Assembly: GCF_029338395.1 (NCBI RefSeq)
Contig: NZ_CP119809.1
Location: 682,001-746,000 of the forward strand
Length of the DNA stretch: 64,000 nucleotides
Reading direction: 5' to 3'
From: Halorussus caseinilyticus
GTDB lineage: Archaea > Halobacteriota > Halobacteria > Halobacteriales > Haladaptataceae
Below the pieces are notes generated by a model. It ran no database searches and was not told the origin of the DNA. It saw only the letters and a list, made by a program, of their open reading frames with translations. Each line of letters opens with the position of its first letter. The first letter of the stretch is position 1. Below are positions 53,196 through 62,114 of the stretch, piece after piece. A program made the translations under genes and the position numbers.

Positions 53196-53440
53196 CAGTG
53201 GAGGACGGCCGTGTTACCACGCGTCTCCACGAGGTCGGCGTCTACCCGGTCGGCCAGTTGGTCGGCGAGTTCCTCGGTGGACGTTCCGCCGCGGGCGGCC
53301 CGGAGGAACTTCACCTTCACGAGTTCGCGGTCGCCGAGTTGGTTGGCGAGTTCGTCGGTGACGGATTCGATACCGGCCTTGCCGACCCAGACGGTCACGT
53401 CGAGGTCGTGGGCCTGCTTGCGAAGGTCTTCGTCGGTCAT
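53195..53440 (-). CDS. yhbY: YhbY-type RNA-binding protein (CRS1-YhbY domain)
   Basis: The 81-residue product is a single CRM domain: LRKQAHDLDVTVWVGKAGIE, then TDELANQLGDRELVKVKFLR and ADQLADRVDADLVETRGNTA. It fits the YhbY family that associates with pre-50S ribosomes. In archaea it often lies with RNase P genes, as here (rnp4 is 61 bp upstream). Confidence 0.92.
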   Translation of the reverse strand: MTDEDLRKQAHDLDVTVWVGKAGIESVTDELANQLGDRELVKVKFLRAARGGTSTEELADQLADRVDADLVETRGNTAVLH

Positions 53441-53501
53441 GCCCCCTTCTCGGTGGGGGACGACCTTAAAAGACGTGAAGGGGGACGGACGAACCGCGGG
53501 G

Positions 53502-53780
53502 TCAGGAGTCGTAGGGGTGTCGCTTCTGTTCGCCGCAGTCGCAGGTGAGGACGACGTGGCCGCTCTGAAGCCTGACGCGGGCGTTCTTTCCGGGTCGGAG
53601 GTAGCTATCGCAGGCGTCGCAGGTGAACCGCTTGAACTGCTCGGGGAGCGAGACGCGGTTTCGTTCGGCGAGTCTGCGCGCGAGGCGGACGTACTCGCGG
53701 GCGCGGTCGTCGTGACACTCGGCGGTTGCTTCGCGGGCGAGCGAGGCGAGACGCTCGATGCGCTCTTCGGCGATGTTCAT
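53502..53780 (-). CDS. rnp4: Ribonuclease P protein component 4 (Rpp21/Rpr2)
   Basis: The 92-residue protein has two helices (IERLASLAREATAECHDDRA and EYVRLARRLAERNRVSLP) and a zinc ribbon (FTCDACDSYLRPGKNARVRL, then VLTCDCGEQKRHPY) with four cysteines. It is one of the proteins that stabilise RNase P RNA for tRNA 5' processing. It precedes yhbY and mscS on the same strand, probably one operon. Spacer 53781-54029 has an AT-rich part but no gene. Confidence 0.93.
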   Translation of the reverse strand: MNIAEERIERLASLAREATAECHDDRAREYVRLARRLAERNRVSLPEQFKRFTCDACDSYLRPGKNARVRLQSGHVVLTCDCGEQKRHPYDS

Positions 53781-54029
53781 TATGGGAATGGGGGGTGGGG
53801 GTTTCCGGGGCGAGACAGGACAAGGATAGAAGGTTCCTGTGTTGCCCCATCGGGGTCATTCTCTGAGCAACTAAAATATCTTTTGGTTTCTGGCGGGCGA
53901 AATAGACTACTTTCCGAGGCGTTTCCGCCGCGTTCCGGTAGGGTTTTGTCCCGGCCGCGTTTTCCGTCCGACAGTGAGCGCGCGCAACGACCCCGGAATC
54001 GGCGGTTTCGGCCTGATTGGACTCGAACC

Positions 54030-55040
54030 ATGAAGGTGAGCCACTACTTCGAGTGGGAGGAGTACATCACCGGCGGCCACGCCCAGTCGGTGGACAACCA
54101 GCGCAAGATTATGGACCGCCACGGCGTCGAGTACACGACGAGACCGACGCTCGACGCCGACCTGCTCCACCTCAACAACATGGGTCCGAAGTCCCTCTAC
54201 TACGCGAAGCAGGCCCGACGCGCCGACGTTCCCGTCCTCGTCCACACCCACCAGACCGCCGAGGACTTCGAGGAGAGTTTCGCGTTCTCGAACCTCCTCG
54301 CCAAGCCGATGAAGCCCTACCTCCGGTACGCCTACTCGCTGGCCGACCATCTGGTCTGTCCCTCCGAGTACAACCGTCGGGTCGTAGAGGAGTACGCCGA
54401 CGCGCCCAAGACCGTCATCAGCAACGGCTTCGACCCCGAGAAGGTCGAGGGCTACGACGACGAGGACCTGCGCGAGACGTATCTGGACCGCTACGACCTC
54501 GACCCGCCGGTCGTGTTCAACGTTGGCCACGTCATCAAGCGGAAGGGACTGGAAGCGTTCGTGGAGACGGCCCACGAGATGCCCGAACTCGACTTCGTGT
54601 GGTTCGGCTACCTCAATCCCGCGGGCGGCGAGTTAGACCGGTTCCTCAAGAGCAGAGACACCAAACGTCTGGTCGAGAGCGCGCCCGACAACTGCCAGTT
54701 CACGGGCTACGTCGAGGACATAGAAGGAGCGTTCGCGGCCGGGGACGTGTTCTTCTGGCCCTCGAAGAACGAGAACGAGGGCATCGCCCTGCTGGAAGCG
54801 ATGTCCTGCGGCAAGCCCCTCGTGATTCGAGACATTCCGACCTACGACTGGTTGGACGACGGGACTCACTGCCTGAAAGCGAGCGGTGCCGTCGGGGATT
54901 TCGCCGCCTCGCTGGACCGACTCCGGGACCTCGACCTGCGCGAGCAGTTGGGCCACGCCGCCGCCGAGAAGAGCCGAGAGTTCGAACTCGACGCGATAGG
55001 TGACGACCTCGTGTCACTCTACCGCGAGTTAGCGCGGTAG
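54030..55040 (+). CDS. Family 4 glycosyltransferase
   Basis: The 336-residue GT-B protein has an N-terminal domain beginning MKVSHYFEWEEYITGGHAQS and a C-terminal donor domain: VVFNVGHVIKRKGLEAFVET, FTGYVEDIEGAFAAGDVFFW and SKNENEGIALLEAMSCGKPL, the E-x7-E motif of GT4. It is unlike typical GT4 N-termini in being short. The second glycosyltransferase follows 75 bp later on the same strand, so both may act on one lipid or surface glycan. Sugar and acceptor unknown. Confidence 0.88.
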   Translation: MKVSHYFEWEEYITGGHAQSVDNQRKIMDRHGVEYTTRPTLDADLLHLNNMGPKSLYYAKQARRADVPVLVHTHQTAEDFEESFAFSNLLAKPMKPYLRYAYSLADHLVCPSEYNRRVVEEYADAPKTVISNGFDPEKVEGYDDEDLRETYLDRYDLDPPVVFNVGHVIKRKGLEAFVETAHEMPELDFVWFGYLNPAGGELDRFLKSRDTKRLVESAPDNCQFTGYVEDIEGAFAAGDVFFWPSKNENEGIALLEAMSCGKPLVIRDIPTYDWLDDGTHCLKASGAVGDFAASLDRLRDLDLREQLGHAAAEKSREFELDAIGDDLVSLYRELAR

Positions 55041-55115
55041 CTCACGGGATTCGGACTTCTCCGCGGCGAGGCGACTTCAAAAGGACTTAACTACCGGTTC
55101 CCAAAGGGGCCAACA

Positions 55116-56219
55116 ATGGAACAGGTCGCCGCGTTCACCGACACCTACCTGCCGACTGTCAACGGCGTGACCTACACTATCGCGTCGTGGCGCGATCGCT
55201 GGGAACGGGCAGGCGGGCGGATGGACGTGGTCTACCCCAACGCTGACGGCCACCGGCCGAACGACGGCGAGCATCCGGTCGGGAGCCTCCCGTTTCCGTT
55301 CTACGACGGGTTCCGCCTCGGCACGCCCACGATTCCGAAGGCGGTCCGGGACGCCGAAGTCGTCCACGCCCACACGCCGTTCAGCATCGGTCTCGGCGGC
55401 CTCCGACTCGCCCGCGACCAAGGCGTTCCGCTGGTCGCGTCCTACCACACCCCGACCAGCGAGTATGCCGAGTACGTCTCGCCCACCGACTCGGTGGCCT
55501 CGCTGGTCGGCCGGGTCTCGGAGGCGTACGAACGCTGGTTCTTCGGGCGCGCCGACGCGGTATTGGCACCCTCCGCGGCGACCCGCGCCCACCTCGAAGA
55601 CGAGGTGGGCGTGGACACGCCCGTCGAGGTGGTGCCCAACGGCATCGACACCGAGCGGTTCCAACCCGTCGAGACCGACGACTTTCTGGACCGCCACGAC
55701 TTGCTCGGCGACCGGCCGCTAATCGGCTACACCGGGCGTCACGGCTACGAAAAGCGCCTCTCGGAGTTGGTCGCCGCCGCCGCCGAGATGGACGTGACCG
55801 TCGTCTTCGGCGGCGACGGCCCGGCCCGCGAGGACTTGCAAGCGCAGGCGAAGGGAGTCGGTGCGGACGCCCGCTTTTTGGGCTTTCTGGACCGCGAGGA
55901 GATGCCCGCGTTCTACTCGGCGCTCGACGCCTTCGCGTTCCCGAGTCCGGTCGAGACGCAGGGACTGGTTGCGCTGGAGGCCAACGCCTGCGGCACGCCC
56001 GTCGTGGGCGCGGACGCTGGCGCGCTCTCGAACACCATCCGCGACGGCGAGACGGGCTATCACTACGAGAGCGGCGACGTGGCGGACTTCCGGGAGGCGA
56101 TTCGCCGGACGCTGGCCGAACGCGAGGAGTTGCGAGAGACGTGTCTGGCCCGGCGCGAGTCGGTCAGCGTCGAGAACGCTATCGAGAAGTTGCGGAGCGT
56201 CTACGAGTCGATTCGGTAG
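55116..56219 (+). CDS. Family 4 glycosyltransferase (mannosyltransferase-like)
   Basis: The 367-residue protein has the standard GT4 layout: VAAFTDTYLPTVNGVTYTIA with the donor-side N-terminal glycine-rich turn, VVHAHTPFSIGLGGLRLA, ADAVLAPSAATRAHLEDEVG, and in the second domain LIGYTGRHGYEKRLSELVAA and FPSPVETQGLVALEANACGT. The overall resemblance is to GDP-mannose-dependent alpha-mannosyltransferases, but the donor is inferred. It follows the other GT4 gene at 54.0 kb. Confidence 0.9.
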   Translation: MEQVAAFTDTYLPTVNGVTYTIASWRDRWERAGGRMDVVYPNADGHRPNDGEHPVGSLPFPFYDGFRLGTPTIPKAVRDAEVVHAHTPFSIGLGGLRLARDQGVPLVASYHTPTSEYAEYVSPTDSVASLVGRVSEAYERWFFGRADAVLAPSAATRAHLEDEVGVDTPVEVVPNGIDTERFQPVETDDFLDRHDLLGDRPLIGYTGRHGYEKRLSELVAAAAEMDVTVVFGGDGPAREDLQAQAKGVGADARFLGFLDREEMPAFYSALDAFAFPSPVETQGLVALEANACGTPVVGADAGALSNTIRDGETGYHYESGDVADFREAIRRTLAEREELRETCLARRESVSVENAIEKLRSVYESIR

Positions 56220-56231
56220 GCAGGCGGTGGG

Positions 56232-57062
56232 TTAGAGTTCCACCCGTTCGACCAGATTGTTGTCGCCGTCGCGGATGTTGACCGCGACGATTCGGATGTC
56301 GTCTTCGAGTCCCGAGTCCCGGAGTTTGGCCTTCAGCAAGTTATCGACCTGATAGACGCCCGCGGCGTTCAACATCTCGATTTCCACGAGGACCGGCACG
56401 GTATCGCCCTGCATCAGCGTGACGCGCTGGATGGCCTGACTCGACACGGTGTCGATGCCACGGCCGCCCTTCTCGTAGGGCATCCGCGAGCGACCCTTCT
56501 CCATGTCGAGGGCGTCGGCCACCCGGACGACCCCCGCCTCGGTCGTGAGGGGGTCTTCCTCGGTGTGGTGACAGAGGATGGCGTGGAGGACCTCGCCTTT
56601 CACGCGGACGACATCCTCGCGGTCGTAGAAGTCGAACTGGGGGAGGATGCGGTCGAGAACGTCCGCGGCGAGCGGAATCGACCAGTAGGCGTGTTCGTCG
56701 CGGTGGACGACGTGGCCGATGTCGTGGATGGTCGCCGCCAGCGCGACGATGACGCTCTCGTCGGCCTCGTCCAACCCCTGCTCGGACGCGCCGTTGAAGT
56801 CGATGCCGCCCTTCTTGAGCAGGTCGTAGAGCGCGAGCGCCCGGTTGCGGACGATGGAGATGTGTTTGCGCCCGTGGTCGTTGTACCCCTTCCGGACGAC
56901 GGGGTTGACGTTCTGGGCGTCGAGGTAGGTCTGAATCTCGGGGTCGCTCTGAACGAACTCCAAGACCTCGTTGAGGCGGTGGTCGGGGAAGGCGTGTTCG
57001 GCCTCGGGGTCGTACTCCCGACCCTCGTCGTCGGACTGCTCGGTGGCGTCGGTCTCGGTCAT
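56232..57062 (-). CDS. HD-domain phosphohydrolase
   Basis: The 276-residue protein has the HD metal site in VIVALAATIHDIGHVVHRDE with the preceding GRKHISIVRNRALALYDLL; later VLHAILCHHTEEDPLTTEAG supplies the second histidine pair. This is the layout of HD-type phosphatases that act on nucleotides or nucleic acids. The N-terminus is acidic (MTETDATEQSDDEGREYDPE). Convergent with the glycosyltransferase. Substrate unknown. Confidence 0.87.
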   Translation of the reverse strand: MTETDATEQSDDEGREYDPEAEHAFPDHRLNEVLEFVQSDPEIQTYLDAQNVNPVVRKGYNDHGRKHISIVRNRALALYDLLKKGGIDFNGASEQGLDEADESVIVALAATIHDIGHVVHRDEHAYWSIPLAADVLDRILPQFDFYDREDVVRVKGEVLHAILCHHTEEDPLTTEAGVVRVADALDMEKGRSRMPYEKGGRGIDTVSSQAIQRVTLMQGDTVPVLVEIEMLNAAGVYQVDNLLKAKLRDSGLEDDIRIVAVNIRDGDNNLVERVEL

Positions 57063-57144
57063 ACTCGATACGTCGTGGCCCAGCGGAAAAAACTCTCGGA
57101 CGGGGGCGGAGTCGTAGGTCGGGGAACTCGGAGACGGTCGGAGT

Positions 57145-57450
57145 CCCGATTTGGAAAGCCCCCGTCAGGTCGCTTCGTCTCGTGACAGCGACCGCCGGAC
57201 TCGCGATAACGAAGGCCCCGAAAGCCCCCGCCCGCTCGCTACGAACCGCGACAGCGACCGCCGGAATCGTGACAACGAACGCCCCGAAAGCCCCCGCCCG
57301 CTCGCGGTCGCTCAGCGACATATCCTCGCTCGCTCACTGCGTTCGCTCGCTCCGGATAGGGGTCGCTGAGGCGACCACGGCCTTCGGCCGCGAGCGGGCG
57401 GCCCCTTTACCCCGCCCACGGTGGTTTGGTCCACCGAGCGAACGCGACCC
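57145..57450 (-). repeat. Full dispersed hairpin element, inverted, with tandem end units (copy F)
   Basis: The main stem is CCGCCCGCTCGCGG (57294-57307) / CCGCGAGCGGGCGG (57388-57401). The inner stem is CTCAGCGAC (57311-57319) / GTCGCTGAG (57362-57370). The side hairpin is GGCC-TTC-GGCC (57379-57389). On one side at least two units of about 60 bases, each ending in CGAAAGCCCCCGCCCGCTCG, are in tandem (57191-57307). On the other side are TAAAGGGGC-type sequence and GGTGGTTTGGTCCACCGAGC. The element lies between divergent genes, so the GET3-like promoter region must lie beyond it. Confidence 0.8.
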
Positions 57451-57514
57451 GTCCGGACCACGGGACGCGCACCGCGAGCGCCGACGGCGCTCGCGGTGCG
57501 GGGAGGAACGGGGG

Positions 57515-57620
57515 CGCGGTGCGGTGGCGGCACGGTGCTGTGCGGTGGCGGTGCGGTGCCGTGCGGTGGCGGTGCCGTGCGGTGGCGGTGCGGTATGATT
57601 GGTTCAAGCCTGAAACTAGT
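57515..57620 (+). repeat. GCGGTG-rich repeat with the end of the MITE-like unit
   Basis: The segment CGGTGCTGTGCGGT (57533-57546) is followed by several GCGGTGGCGGTGCGGT-like units, then TGATTGGTTCAAGCCTGAA at 57597. This matches the end of the inverted-repeat unit at 49.06-49.10 kb, expanded by GGT-rich hexamers. No inverted partner is visible downstream, so it is a solo end. No gene is supported in 57063-57898; a Val/Gly-rich frame through it is not credible. Confidence 0.65.
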
Positions 57621-57898
57621 CGTCCCGATTCGTCTGCCGTCGCGGTTGCAGTCGTCCACTGTCGCAGTTGCAGTGCAGTCGGAGGTGTCTACCGTCGTAG
57701 TTGCGGTGCCGTCGCAGTGACCTCCGACGACGCCCCTGACAACGCTACCCCCCTGCCAAAAAGCAATCTATACAATTCCTAAACAAACAAAAATGCACCT
57801 TTAACAAACCCAGAACAACCTCCGAACGCTCGCACGCACCCGACCGCCGACGCGCGAGACCGACGGGTACACAAGTCCCGACTCACAACCCTCCGGCA

Positions 57899-59035
57899 AT
57901 GACCGAACTCGACGTGGAGGCGGTCGAGCGAATCGACGAGAGCGACGTTCCCGAGGGCATCGACGCCCCCGAGTACGTCCTCTACGGCGGGAAAGGCGGC
58001 GTCGGCAAGACCACGATGGCGGCGGCGACGGGGATGGCCAGCGCCCGCGACGGCACCGCGACGCTGGTGGTCTCGACCGACCCCGCACACTCGCTGTCGG
58101 ACACCTACGGGACCGATATTTCCGCGACGCCCGAGCGCATCCGCGAGGACGTGCCCCTCTACGCCGCCGAAATCGACCCCGAGGCCGCCCTCGAAGAGGG
58201 ACAGGCCCTCTTCGGCGGCGCGGCGACGGGCGGCGAGGGCGCTGGCGACGCCGCGGACGCCGACGGCACAGGTGCCGACGCCGCGGGCGTCGGCGACGAG
58301 GGCGCGGCAGGGGGACCGCTCGGGGGTCTCGGCGGGATGCTCGGCGGCGAGAACCCGATGGACGCGATGCTCGGCGGGCCGATGCCCGGCGCGGACGAGG
58401 CCGCCGCGATGCAGAAGTTGTTGGAGTTCATGGACGACCCGCGATTCGAGCGCGTCGTCGTGGACACCGCGCCGACCGGCCACACCCTCCGACTGCTCGA
58501 ACTCCCGGAACTCATGGACACGATGGTCGGGCGCATCATGAAGCTCAAACAGAAGTTTCAGGGCATGATGGAGGGGATGAAGGGGATGTTCGGCGGCGAG
58601 GACGCCGACCCCGAACAGGGGTTGGACGACCTCGAAGAACTCAGCGACCGAATCGAACGACTCCGCGCGACGCTTCGGGACCCGACCCAGACCGACTTCC
58701 GCGTCGTGATGGTGCCCGAGGAGATGAGCGTCTTCGAGTCCAAGCGTCTGCTCGGCCAACTCGCGGAGTTCGAGGTGCCGGTCGGAACCGTCGTGGTCAA
58801 CAAGGTGATGGAGGACCTCGCGGACGTGACCGGCGGCGACGTGGACGACGAGGCCTTCGTCTCGCCGAACCTCGATACCTGTGAGTTCTGTCAGCGCCGG
58901 TGGGACGTACAACAGGACGCCCTCGCGGAAGCCCAAGAGGTGTTCCGGGGTCACGACGTGAAGCGGGTCCCCCTGCTGGCCGACGAGGTGCGCGGCGAGC
59001 GAATGCTGGCGCTGGTGGCGAGTTGTCTGGAGTGA
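57899..59035 (+). CDS. ArsA/Get3-family ATPase
   Basis: The 378-residue protein has a deviant Walker A (YGGKGGVGKTTMAAATGMAS, residues 29-48), the switch I region STDPAHSLSDTYGTD, VVDTAPTGHTLRLLELPELM and VVNKVMEDLADVTGGD. A CxxC (TCEFCQRRW) lies near the C-terminus, as in the dimer zinc site of Get3. The client-binding region (about residues 100-190) has a long Gly/Ala/Asp-rich stretch followed by a Met-rich one (LGGMLGGENPMDAMLGGPMP). Such proteins sort tail-anchored membrane proteins or pump metalloids; with no arsenic genes nearby a Get3-like role is favoured. Confidence 0.88.
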   Translation: MTELDVEAVERIDESDVPEGIDAPEYVLYGGKGGVGKTTMAAATGMASARDGTATLVVSTDPAHSLSDTYGTDISATPERIREDVPLYAAEIDPEAALEEGQALFGGAATGGEGAGDAADADGTGADAAGVGDEGAAGGPLGGLGGMLGGENPMDAMLGGPMPGADEAAAMQKLLEFMDDPRFERVVVDTAPTGHTLRLLELPELMDTMVGRIMKLKQKFQGMMEGMKGMFGGEDADPEQGLDDLEELSDRIERLRATLRDPTQTDFRVVMVPEEMSVFESKRLLGQLAEFEVPVGTVVVNKVMEDLADVTGGDVDDEAFVSPNLDTCEFCQRRWDVQQDALAEAQEVFRGHDVKRVPLLADEVRGERMLALVASCLE

Positions 59036-59056
59036 CGCCGCGCGGTCTTTTGAATA

Positions 59057-59064
59057 TTTATATA
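59057..59064 (+). promoter_or_regulatory. TATA box of the PKD-domain gene
   Basis: TTTATATA lies 25-32 nt before the ATG at 59089, so the transcript starts at or just before the codon. The 50 bases between genes are strongly AT-rich. Confidence 0.7.
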
Positions 59065-59088
59065 TTCGGGATTTAAATTACGGATTAG

Positions 59089-61170
59089 ATGAACAGACGC
59101 GCGATAGCTCTGACCTATTTTTGGGGACTAGCTTGTTTGCTGACTGTGGGATTGACGACTGGCGCGGTGGTCGGCGGTGCGGCGGCCGCGGGTAACGCGC
59201 CGACGGCGACGTTCGACTACTCGCCGTCGGACCCGGTTCCCGACGAGACGGTCACCTTCGACGCGTCGTCGTCCACCGACGACGGCACCATAGAGGAGTA
59301 CGAGTGGGACTTGGACGGCGACGGCTACTTCGGCTACGACGGTTCGACGGTCACCCGGTCGTTCGACACCGCGGGCGAGTACGTCGTGACCCTTCGCGTC
59401 ACCGACGACGAGGGCAACAGCGTCACGACGACGAAAACCGTCTCGGTGACGAACGACGCGCCGACGGCGGCGTTCGACTACTCGCCGTCGGACCCGGTTC
59501 CCGACGAGACGGTCACCTTCGACGCGTCGTCGTCCACCGACTCGGACGGCAGTATCGAGGAGTACGAGTGGGACTTGGACGGCGACGGCTACTTCGGTTA
59601 CGACGGTTCGACGGTCACCCGGTCGTTCGACACCGCGGGTAGCTACACCGTCACGCTCCGAGTCACCGACAACGGCGACGTGACCACCAAAGAGACCAAG
59701 ACGGTTCGGGTCGGCAACGACGCGCCCAACGCCACGTTCACCTACTCGCCGTCGGACCCGGCACCCGACGACACGATTACGTTCGACGCCGGAGCGTCCT
59801 CGGACGCCGACGGGAACATCGAAGAATACGAGTGGGACTTCGACGGCGACGGCTACTTCGGCTACGACGGGTCCCAGAACACCTACTCGTTCGACACCGC
59901 GGGTAGCTACACCGTCACGCTCCGAGTCACCGACAACGGCGACGTGACCACCAAGGAGACCAAGACGATTCGAGTCGGCAACGACGCACCCAACGCCACG
60001 TTCACTTACTCGCCGTCGAACCCGTCGCCCGACGACACTATCACCTTCGACGCGGGGGCGTCCTCGGACGCCGACGGTCAAATTACCGAGTACGAGTGGG
60101 ACTTCGACGGTGACGGCTACTTCGGCTACGACGGGTCCCAAAACACCTACTCGTTCGACACCGCGGGCACTTACCCCGTCACGCTCCGGGTCACCGACAA
60201 CGGCGAGCAGACGGTGAAAGAAATCAGGACGATTCGGGTCGAGAACTCGGCCCCCGAACCCTCGTTCACCTTCTCGCCGACGAACCCCGCGCCCGACCAG
60301 ACGGTGACGTTCGACGCGGGGGCGTCCTCGGACGCCGACGGCCGGATTACCGAGTACGAGTGGGACTTCGACGGCGACGGCTACTTCGGCTACGACGGGT
60401 CCCAGACCACCTACACGTTCGACGAATCGGGCGTCCAGACGGTGACGCTCCGGGTCACCGACAACGGCGAGCGCACGGTGAAAAAGACGCTCCGCGTTCC
60501 GGTCGGCGACGTGGCGACGACCACGCCGGAGTCGCTGGCGTTGGAGGAGACGACCGAAACCACCGAGCGGACCGAAGCGCCCGAGACCGAGGAAACGCCG
60601 GAATCGACCGAAGACACCGCGTCGTCGGGCGTTGACGGCCAGTCGTTCGCCAACGGCGAGTTGTTCCAAGTCGCTCGCCTCTACACCCCCGAGAAGATAA
60701 TCGCGCCGGGGAGTCCGGGCCGACTCGCTGGCGCGTTCACGGCGGACGTGACCAACGAGAAACCGGTCAAGGTCCAGATTACGCTACAGGTTCCCAGCGG
60801 CATCCAGATTCAGGGCGGGAGTGACGTACAGAGTAGCGGCGGCGGACTCCCCACCGCGACGTTCGTCATCGCGCCCGGCGAGACCAAAGACATCTCGGCG
60901 GAGGTGGTCGGGTCCGACCCCGGCACGTACACGCTCCGGGCCGCTATCACCTACTTCCCGGTCGGCAACACCAGCGCCGCCAAGGAGTACGACGGACTCG
61001 AACTGAACTTCGAGGTGCGCGACGACGAGACCACCGAGTCCGCGAGCGACGAGGGGACCGAGACCGTCACAGAGACCGCGCCGACCGGCGACACGCCGGG
61101 ATTCTCGGTCGGTGTGACGGTGGTCGCACTGCTCGCGGCCGCGATGCTCGCGCGCAGAGCGGGAGAGTAG
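59089..61170 (+). CDS. Secreted five-PKD surface protein with PGF-CTERM anchor
   Basis: The 693-residue protein has a signal peptide (MNRRAIALTYFWGLACLLTV, cleavage after about 37), then five PKD domains of about 87-90 residues (about 37-475), each with TVTFDASSS or TITFDAGASS and EYEWDFDGDGYFGYDGS. The first two have DLDGDG, the rest DFDGDG. A Thr/Glu-rich linker follows (about 485-510). A further domain (about 520-640) has QITLQVPSGIQIQGGSD and DISAEVVGSDPGTYTLRAAI. The end DTPGFSVGVTVVALLAAAM plus LARRAGE is a PGF-CTERM tail, to be processed by archaeosortase and anchored to lipid. It probably forms part of the cell surface or an adhesin. Confidence 0.9.
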   Translation: MNRRAIALTYFWGLACLLTVGLTTGAVVGGAAAAGNAPTATFDYSPSDPVPDETVTFDASSSTDDGTIEEYEWDLDGDGYFGYDGSTVTRSFDTAGEYVVTLRVTDDEGNSVTTTKTVSVTNDAPTAAFDYSPSDPVPDETVTFDASSSTDSDGSIEEYEWDLDGDGYFGYDGSTVTRSFDTAGSYTVTLRVTDNGDVTTKETKTVRVGNDAPNATFTYSPSDPAPDDTITFDAGASSDADGNIEEYEWDFDGDGYFGYDGSQNTYSFDTAGSYTVTLRVTDNGDVTTKETKTIRVGNDAPNATFTYSPSNPSPDDTITFDAGASSDADGQITEYEWDFDGDGYFGYDGSQNTYSFDTAGTYPVTLRVTDNGEQTVKEIRTIRVENSAPEPSFTFSPTNPAPDQTVTFDAGASSDADGRITEYEWDFDGDGYFGYDGSQTTYTFDESGVQTVTLRVTDNGERTVKKTLRVPVGDVATTTPESLALEETTETTERTEAPETEETPESTEDTASSGVDGQSFANGELFQVARLYTPEKIIAPGSPGRLAGAFTADVTNEKPVKVQITLQVPSGIQIQGGSDVQSSGGGLPTATFVIAPGETKDISAEVVGSDPGTYTLRAAITYFPVGNTSAAKEYDGLELNFEVRDDETTESASDEGTETVTETAPTGDTPGFSVGVTVVALLAAAMLARRAGE

Positions 61171-61171
61171 A

Positions 61172-62014
61172 CTACTCCCCGAGCGGATTTTTCGCCACGA
61201 GCGAGAACAGGAGTCCGAAGAACTTGTCGCGGAGCTTCGCCGGAATAAATCTGGCGAGTAACGTCACCTTCGCCACCTGTCCGACCGGGTAGCGGTCGGC
61301 GGGGTCCGACAGGTTCGCGGCGTCGAGAATCGTCTCGGCCACCTCGCGAGGCGACACCGAACCGGGACCGCCGCCGCCGATGGCCTCGCTGTCGTCCAGA
61401 ATCGAGTAGAGGGTGTCGTAGCCGTCAGAGCGCTCGACGCCCTGCAACTCGTCGTTCGCGCGCTCCGTGAAGGCGGTGTCCACCGGGCCGGGTTCGACCA
61501 GCACCACGTCGATGCCGTGGTCGGCCACCTCGGGACGGAGCGAGTCGGTGATGCCCTCCATGGCGAACTTCGAACCGCTGTAGACGCCCATGCCGGGCGT
61601 GGCGAGTCGCCCGGCGACGCTGGAGACGTTGACGATGGTCCCGGTCTGGCGCTCGCGCATGTGGGGCAGGACCTCGCGGACGAGGCGGTGGGGACCGTAG
61701 ACGTTGACCGCGAACTGGTCTTCGACGCTCTCTACGGGCACGTCCTCGACGGGACCGAGTTGGGCGTACCCCGCGTTGTTGACGAGGCAGTCCACGCGGC
61801 CCTCCTCGTCTATCATGCGTTCGACCACGCGCTCTACGTCGTCTTCGTCGGTCACGTCGAGCGTAGCGATGTTCGCCCCGGCCTCGCCGAGCGCCTCCAC
61901 GTCGGCGGGGTTGCGGGCCGTCGCGTAGACTTCCCACCCGTCTTCGAGGAAGGCGTGGGCCGTCTCGCGTCCGATGCCCGACGAGCAACCAGTGATGAGA
62001 ACGGTTTCGGTCAC
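61172..62014 (-). CDS. Short-chain dehydrogenase/reductase
   Basis: The 280-residue SDR has the nucleotide site LITGCSSGIGRETAHAFLED, DCLVNNAGYAQLGPVEDVPV, the catalytic VNVSSVAGRLATPGMGVYSGSK split as Ser in NVSSVAG and YSGSK, and VEPGPVDTAFTERAND. The start is GTG 62014 with TTTATCTG (minus strand, near 62040) about 27 nt upstream. It is convergent with the PKD gene, with one base between stops. Substrate unknown. Confidence 0.9.
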   Translation of the reverse strand: MTETVLITGCSSGIGRETAHAFLEDGWEVYATARNPADVEALGEAGANIATLDVTDEDDVERVVERMIDEEGRVDCLVNNAGYAQLGPVEDVPVESVEDQFAVNVYGPHRLVREVLPHMRERQTGTIVNVSSVAGRLATPGMGVYSGSKFAMEGITDSLRPEVADHGIDVVLVEPGPVDTAFTERANDELQGVERSDGYDTLYSILDDSEAIGGGGPGSVSPREVAETILDAANLSDPADRYPVGQVAKVTLLARFIPAKLRDKFFGLLFSLVAKNPLGE

Positions 62015-62114
62015 ACTCCCACTGTCGCGTCGGGGACAGATAAATTTCGTCGGTTCGGGGTCCAGTTCGCGGTTCGACCGAGGGTCCGTTCCACCGAGCG
62101 CACGCGTGCCGGAC

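Noticed and set aside
57421-57782. Val/Gly- or Cys/Gly-rich open frames
   Set aside because: They are produced by GCGGTG-type repeats in an otherwise gene-free spacer and have no start context.
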